DNA of 7,263 bases from UBA8389 sp964472175 (GTDB taxonomy: Bacteria > Bacteroidota > Bacteroidia > Bacteroidales > UBA1402). A program made the position numbers and the translations under genes. A model generated the notes under the pieces. It did no database searches and had not been told where the DNA came from. It was given only the letters and a program-made list of their open reading frames with translations. Below, piece by piece: positions 1 to 6,800 of this stretch (position 1 is its first letter; every line of letters starts with the position of its first letter). The stretch lies in the NCBI GenBank assembly GCA_964472175.1, contig CAYYJF010000077.1, positions 1 through 7,263 on the forward strand, written 5' to 3'.

Positions 1-632
1 TTGAGCTATTAAAAGAAGATGCAAACACGGCATCCATTCCTGTCATTATGATTACTTGCTTGTCTGAAAAAACCGATTTGGAAAAAGCGTTTAACACAGG
101 TGTGGTCGATTATATCAGAAAACCCTTCGAAGCTGTGGAGTTGTTGGCCAGAGTCAAGTCAGTTCTTCAAATCAATGATTATTATAAGAAAATGGTTGAG
201 GCTCAAAAGCGTGAAACTGCTGCCATTTCTCTTCGGAATATTCAAAACGACGAGTTTAAAAACAAATATTTGTCTGAATTGAAACAGGTAAAGAGTTTGT
301 TGAAAACCGATCCTGCTGCCGTTGAACCTTATTTGAATCGCATCATGAACGAATTGAATCAAGTGTTTTCGGAGTCTTCCTGGAACCAATTCGAGTCCAG
401 AATTAAAGAAAGCGATCAGGAATTTTATAAGAATTTGGCCCAGAAGCACCCCAATTTGACTCCTGCTGAAATCAAACTGTGCTTTTTTCTAAGGTTGAAT
501 ATGTCGACCAAAGAAATTGCCAGCATGACTTTTCAAACCTACGATAGTGTTCGAATTGCCCGTACCCGTTTGAGAAAGAAAATGAATTTGGGCACTGATG
601 ACAATCTGGTTGGATATTTGTTTGCTATTTGA
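1..632 (+). CDS. Response regulator, receiver domain plus LuxR-like HTH (5'-truncated)
   Basis: This is the C-terminal part of a two-component response regulator that presumably acts as a cytoplasmic DNA-binding transcription factor. The frame is open from base 3, upstream of the first ATG (position 48), so the gene begins outside the window and 48 is not its start. What is seen: the last third of a receiver domain, with a strand ending in the conserved Thr (IPVIMITC, Thr codon 54-56) and the conserved Lys-Pro in DYIRKPFE (Lys codon 120-122). A charged, probably helical linker follows (about 165-420). From 459 comes an HTH with TPAEIKLC, NMSTKEIA and ARTRLRKKMNL, the form typical of Bacteroidetes regulators, ending at the TGA at 630-632. 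The phospho-acceptor Asp would lie upstream and cannot be checked. It could be a stand-alone regulator or the tail of a hybrid kinase; PKPFE-type receivers with a linker of this kind fit either. The family is clear; the regulated genes are unknown. Confidence 0.9.
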   Translation, partial: ELLKEDANTASIPVIMITCLSEKTDLEKAFNTGVVDYIRKPFEAVELLARVKSVLQINDYYKKMVEAQKRETAAISLRNIQNDEFKNKYLSELKQVKSLLKTDPAAVEPYLNRIMNELNQVFSESSWNQFESRIKESDQEFYKNLAQKHPNLTPAEIKLCFFLRLNMSTKEIASMTFQTYDSVRIARTRLRKKMNLGTDDNLVGYLFAI

Positions 633-666
633 AGCCTCCAACCTTCCTTTTTGTATCCTTTTTTTT
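608..666 (+). terminator. Intrinsic-terminator-like hairpin overlapping the regulator stop codon
   Basis: GGTTGGA (608-614) and TCCAACC (637-643) are perfect 7-bp inverted arms around a 22-nt loop that contains the TGA stop. They are followed by T-rich sequence with runs of five T (648-652) and eight T (659-666). This is the layout of a rho-independent terminator for the regulator gene, though the loop is long and the first T run begins 4 nt after the stem. If real, it separates the regulator from the downstream giant gene. Confidence 0.5.
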
Positions 667-724
667 GCAATTTTGTTTCTGTAATGATTGCCGATAGGGA
701 AATCAGCTATTTTACAGTAAGTTG

Positions 725-732
725 TATATTTG
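725..732 (+). promoter_or_regulatory. Candidate Bacteroidetes -7 promoter element
   Basis: TATATTTG matches the Bacteroidetes -7 consensus TAnnTTTG. It lies 36 bp before the ATG at 769, so transcription would start at about 737-742 and give a leader of about 30 nt. No clear TTG-type -33 element is present at the usual distance; the nearest upstream TTG (688-690) is too far away. It is a plausible promoter for the giant gene, resting on one short match. Confidence 0.45.
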
Positions 733-739
733 TAGGTGA

Positions 740-756
740 TGTAAACTGAATTTACA
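740..756 (+). promoter_or_regulatory. Inverted repeat near the predicted transcription start
   Basis: TGTAAA (740-745) and TTTACA (751-756) are perfect 6-bp inverted arms with a 5-nt spacer. A further TTTACA lies at 711-716, on the other side of the candidate promoter, within the small palindrome TTACAGTAA (712-720). This placement would suit an operator that covers the start site. The arms are short and AT-rich, so chance is possible, and a weak leader hairpin is an alternative reading. Confidence 0.3.
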
Positions 757-768
757 CAAACGAGGTAC

Positions 769-876
769 ATGAAGTCATTCAAACATATTTCATTTTCTGC
801 ATTTCCGGCTTTTTGCCAACCCCGCATATTTATTTTTCTTTCGACATTGGTTTTGTCGATAGGCCTTTTACTTGCA
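769..876 (+). other. Sec signal peptide of the giant protein
   Basis: Residues 1-36 show a long N-region with Lys2, Lys5 and Arg19, then a hydrophobic core (IFIFLSTLVLSIGLLLA, residues 20-36). The likely cleavage site is after Ala36, just before QTPAP. The lack of a Cys at the cut argues against a lipoprotein. The N-region of about 19 residues is longer than usual. This supports export across the inner membrane; the exact cut site is a prediction by eye. Confidence 0.8.
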
Positions 877-3800
877 CAAACCCCAGCGCCATTTTCCGTA
901 ACAAAGTATGAAAGTGTTGGCGGAGGTTCTTATTCAGTTCCATCCGGTGTAGACCGTATCAAGGTGGAAGTTTGGGGTGGTGGCGGCAGCGGAAGCAAAG
1001 TTACGAGTTATGGAATAGCCGGAGGTGGCGGAGGTGGCGGTGCTTATTCCAGAAGCGTTTTGAGCAACCTTTCCACATCTCCATACAATTTGTTTGTGGG
1101 GTCTGGCGGTGTTTCCAATGGTTCAGGTGGCCCTTCCAGTTTTGGGGGTGCACTGGTTTCGGCGAATGGAGGAAACGGTGCTCCTGGCAACAGTGCAACA
1201 GGGGGAGCCGGTGGTACAACATCCGGGGTTGGCACATCTAAATTTTCCGGAGGAAACGGAGCGAACGGTTCTTATACATGGCGAAATCGTTACTCTGGCG
1301 GTGGCGGTGGTGGAGCTGGTGCTTATGCAAATGGATCCAATGGCAACCAAATCAATGGAGGCGCAGGCGGCGCCGGTGGCTTTGCTACAGGCGGAAATGG
1401 TGCCAATGGTAGAAACAACAAAGGCGCAGGAAACAATGGAAATGCAATTGGTGGCGGTGGTTCAGGCGGTTATGCAAGTGATGATTACGACCAAAATGGC
1501 GGATCGGGTGCTGCCGGTGCTGTTTGGGTGACACCTGTCAATGTAGAAGTCACAGCAACCTCGGGCGCAACGCTTGATTATTACGCCAATCTGGGTGATG
1601 CTTTTGCGGCCATCAACAATGGCTATCACCGTGGTGTCGTTGATGTGAAGATCCTAAAAAGCATCACCGAACCCAGTCCAACAAGCCTCAACGCCAGTGG
1701 CTCAGGTAGTGCGCAGTATACTAGTGTAAAAATTTATCCAACTGTTGCCAATGTGGTGGTTTCCGCACCGTTTGATAACGATGCCCTGATTTCGCTGAAT
1801 GGAGCAGACAATGTCACCTTTGACGGCCGCATCAATGCGACTGGTTCAACCGTGGATTTGACCTTAGAGAATACAAGTACAGCAAGCGGTACAAGGACCA
1901 TTGATTTGATCAATTCGGCCCAAAACAACACCATTCAGTATTGTACCATCAAAGGGAGCGGCGGCGGTACGTACAATGGATCGGTAAATATATCGACAGG
2001 AACCAATACGGGCAATCGTATTCAATACAATCAATTTACCAAAGGTTCAGCAAGACGCATTCATATGCTGTTTTCTGCCGGTACAAACAATGGAAACGGA
2101 ACAGTTTCAAACAATGTTTTTTTGAATTCCTGGGCATTAAATGGTACCACTTCCGCCATCACATTGGAGAGTAATTCATCCAATTGGGTCATTTCCGACA
2201 ACAGTTTTTACGATACCGAATTGATGTCGCTTTCATCGGGGGTAGAATTCAGAGGTATTTCTGTGAACAATACTTCTTCAAGCGGCATTCAAATTGCACG
2301 CAATTATTTCGGAGGGAGTGCGGCTCAGGCACTTGGCAATGTGATGAATATTGGCAACTTTTCGACCAACAATGTTCGCTATATTCCTGTGTTTGTCAAT
2401 GCGGGTGTTTCATCACAAACGGTGATAGAAGACAATATTATCCGGAATATATATCTGCAATCGTCAGATATAGAGCCATTTGTGGGAATACAAGTGCTCG
2501 ATGGCAATGTGTTGGTTGAGCAGAATTTGATTGGATCGATGGATGGTGTGCAAAGCATTCAGTTGGTTTCTCAGGCTGCTCAGAGCAAATCCTGTGGTTT
2601 GAAATTAACCACATACAATACGCTTCTTGCCAATCAAAATGTGGTGTCAGGTGTCAATGTGGGTGCGGTGAACAACAGCTATGGGCATTCTTTTTATGGC
2701 ATTTTTATGGGTAATTTCTATGGTACACAAAATATTACGAACAATACCATTGGGCACGCATCGGTTTCAGGAAGTGTGACCACCACCGGCTATTCTACTG
2801 ACAATATACAGTCGCTTTTTGGTATTTATTCAGAAATGCCCGGAATCCAAACCATTACAGGAAACCAGGTATATCATTTGGTCAATGCATGCAGAAACCC
2901 ATCTTCGGCGACGTTGAGTACCACCATGGGTATTGCCTGTGTTTCGGGTTCTGCTGCTGTCTCGAACAACGTGGTGAAGTATCTGAGCAATTCCAGTGGC
3001 AATACATCTTTGCAAACTCCATCTGTAGTAGGCATTATGACCACTGGCACAGGAGGATCCAATTCGGTAACCAACAATGAAATAGGTGTCCTGAAAAACC
3101 TGACTTCCTCAGCCAATGCCGTTATAGTTGTCGCATTGTCATATGGAAGCACCACATACGGAACAAATGTGGTGGATAAAAACTTTATCTATGACTTATC
3201 TTCCTCCAGCAATCAAAGTGCTGTTGGCGGCATTCTTGTCAACAATGGAACGGGTACTTTTTCCAACAATATCGTCTATTTGAACAATAACCTGAGCAAC
3301 CATGTATATGGGGTGTACAATGTAGGGGGCAGTGGCAATAATTTTAATTTTTACCACAATACGGTGTATCTCAGTGGTACGACAACTGCTTCTGTCAATT
3401 CATACGGATTGTATCTGAATCAGGACAACAATGTGCGTGATATCCGAAACAATATATTATTCAATGCCCGTTCAACGGGTGCTTCGGGTTATGCCATTTA
3501 TCATGCAGTGGCAAGTGCATCCAATCTGACAGAAAATTTCAACACCTATCGTGCGACTGGAACAGGTGGGAGTATAGCGTTTTATGGATCGGCCATGAAT
3601 TTGGCCACCTTAAAAACCAGCATTGGTCAGGATGTAAACAGTACAGATTTGGATCCACAACTGCATATGGCTGGAGGTTCACTTGCTGAAAACTACAAAA
3701 CGCACTTCTTGCAAACAGGGGATGAAGTTGGCATCAATACCGATTTTGGTGGAAATGCTCGGGTAGCCAGAAATATTGGAGCCTGGGAATTTTCTCCCAT

Positions 3801-6800
3801 TGAATTGTGGAGTAATGGCCAGTTTAGAAATGCATTTTTCACTTTAAAAGGTGCTTTTGACGCAATCAATGCCGGTGCCTGGAATGGGCATTTGACGGTA
3901 AAAGTTTTGGGAAATTCAATCGAAACCGCAACGGCGGAATTGAATGCCAGTGGTGTTGGTTCAGCCAATTATGAATCGGTTACGATTTATCCTGAAGCTG
4001 CAGGACTTTCTATATCTGGCAACTTCAACAATCCGCTGGTTCACTTGAAAGGGGCAGACAACGTGCGTGTGAATGGTAGTGTATTTTTGAACAATCTGGA
4101 GGCCGATCTAACTTTTATCAACAACAATACCGGTGCCAATGCCAGTGTCCTACTATTTTCCGAATCTGCACAAAACAATAGCTTACGATTTGCGAAACTG
4201 AAAGGTGCGCCACAATCGGCTTCGACCGGGGTTGTCCACTTTTCTACATCGACTTCAGGCTCGGGAAATATGTCGGATTCCATCTCCTATTGTCAAATAT
4301 CCGGAACTGCAACAAACAGGCCATGGAGTGCCATCTATGCTGTAGGATCCCCATCCGCAAAGGTTTCCGGGCTGGTGTTGAACAACAATCAAATCTTTAA
4401 TTTCCTGAATCCATCAAATGCGTCACATGGCATTTTTTTAGGAGCGAATTCAGAAGGGGTTACCATAAGCAACAATAGTTTTTATGAAACCACCAGTTTT
4501 TCAAGTACAGCCGATGTCAGTTATGCTGTGATCCGAATCGAAAACGCTACCGGCGGAGGGTATCAATTGCTTCAGAATTATATTGGAGGAAATGCACCAA
4601 TGGGTGTTGGGACTTGGTCGAAATCGGGTGGCAACAATGTGTTCGAAGCCATTCGTTTGAACGTTGGATCTGCAGTTCGAACGAGTCTGCAGGGCAATCG
4701 AATCAAAGGTTTTAACTTTACCAATGCAGGCAATGCTTCGTGGTACGGCGTAAATGTTGTTGCCGGTGGCATTGATTTTGGTACACAAACAGGAAACTTT
4801 ATTGGGGAAACCGAAGCTTATGGGTCGATTTATATCACCAATGGAACCACCGGTGGTGTGTTTTATGGTATCAATCTGGCCGGAAATGCATTTGTGGATG
4901 TTGCAAACAGTGTCATTGGTTCAGTCAGTATGGGTTTTTCATCCACATCCAGTGCATTGTCGGCCTCAATTTATGGGATATATAAATCCGGCGCATCCGG
5001 AAATACCCGAATTCGAAGAAACATCATAGGTAGTCCCACAACGTCCAATAGTTTGCATGCCCGATCACAATCTACCGGAAATATTCAAACCTTAATGGGT
5101 ATCTATTCGGCTGGAACAGATACGATGTTTGTCGAATCCAATGACATTGCCAATTTGACCAATGCCACAACCGGAACGCAGGTATCCAGAACGCGTGGCA
5201 TTATGACCGAATTTGGCTCAAATTTCATCGAAAACAACGACATCCATCATTTAAGCACGCTAAATGCCCAAGCCAACAACTTTGACAACGCAACTTTAAT
5301 TGGCATTCATCAAATTAGTCAGAACAATGGGACGATACAGAAAATAACCGGAAATAAAGTACACGATTTGATCAATCTATCCATTTCGACCATTGAAATA
5401 TATGGCATTCTTTATAAGGGACCATCAGTGGGCAATCATGAAGTGTCCAGAAACTTTGTGCATACGTTCCATATCATTTCTACCGACATGGCTTATTTGC
5501 ATGGTATTTCCATGCATACGGGTGCTTATACACTAGCGAACAACATTGTTTACCTGGGCAATAACATCACCACCGGATGTTACATTTGGGGCATTTTTAA
5601 TTATAGCAACAGTGAAGTGAATATCTATCACAACACGGTCTACCTGACAGGTACCGTGACAACGGGCGCATCCAATACCTATGCTTTTAGGGATATATCA
5701 ACGGCACCAAGTGATCGGGACATTCGCAACAATATTATATGGAATGGTCGAACCAACAACCCTCAGATCAGTCACTTCGCCTTATTCTTTAACAGCACGG
5801 CCAATACTGTTATGGATTATAACGACTATCAATTTTCTCAATATTTTGCCAGGATAGGTGATACCCAATATCAAAATCTTAGTAATTGGGTTTCAGCAAC
5901 ACCCTTTGATGACAACAGTGTCATTGTCGATCCGCAGTTGACCAATTTGGGAGGAGTCTCACCTTCTGATTACCAGGCAGGAATTGCATTGAATGGTTTG
6001 CCATTGGTTGGTCAAACACAAGATTTTGGATTTATTCAAAGAAGTCTTGCCAGCCCAACCATTGGCGCATGGGAATATATTTCTGATCCTGTTGAAATTT
6101 GGAATGGCGCGGTATTTCGTGCGAATTACCCGAACCTGAAAGCTGCGTTTGATGCCATCAATCTGGGAACGTGGACTGGAGATTTAATCATCAAGATCAA
6201 GGCCAACGTAATTGAAAATGCCAGTGCGGTCTTGTATCAAAGTGGTTATACAGGTTCCGGTGGACTTTCGAACTACAGTAAGTTGGTCATTTATCCGACA
6301 AGAGCGGATATCCAGGTGCGTGGAAATTTGGATGCCCCACTCATCATTTTAAACGGTGCAGATCAAGTGGTGTTTGATGGACGTGTAAACGGCACACAGG
6401 AAGCATATCAATTGAGTTTGATCAATGAGTTCAATTCCATCAATGCGTCAACCTTAAGACTCATCAATTCCGCCTCAAATGATACCATACGTTTTACTCA
6501 AATCAAGGGGCTTTCAATCGGTTCTTCCAATGGAATTGTACACATCGGCACTTCTGTCAGTGGCCAGGGAAACGATAACAACGCGCTGATTTTAAATAAA
6601 ATAACATCGGTTCAAACGGTAAACAGTTTGCGCGTAGGAAATGCCATTTTTGTTCAAGGTTCTGCGGGTTACGAGAACGACAATGTGTTTATTCAAAGCA
6701 ATGAGATTTATAACGTTTTCAATCCGAATGCCTCCTCCAATGCCATCCTGATTGCTGATTATGTACGTTCGAGTTCTTTGGTTGGTAATAGCTTTTATGA

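Noticed and set aside
739..744. ATG-TAA start-stop just upstream of the giant gene
   Set aside because: A start followed at once by a stop is expected by chance, has no ribosome-binding site, and lies at or near the predicted transcription start.
489..827. Minus-strand ORF of 112 codons spanning the intergenic region
   Set aside because: It overlaps the regulator's HTH on the opposite strand and the start of the giant gene, and its translation shows no recognisable motif. The + strand genes explain the sequence.
1021..1044. G-rich run as a possible G-quadruplex
   Set aside because: The GG pairs come from consecutive glycine codons and are mostly only two bases long, so a structural role is not needed to explain them.
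972..1531. Alternative-frame and minus-strand ORFs in the glycine-rich region
   Set aside because: Their Trp/Arg-, Pro- and Val-rich translations are what repeated GGN codons give in other frames. The frame starting at 769 carries the signal peptide and the domain.
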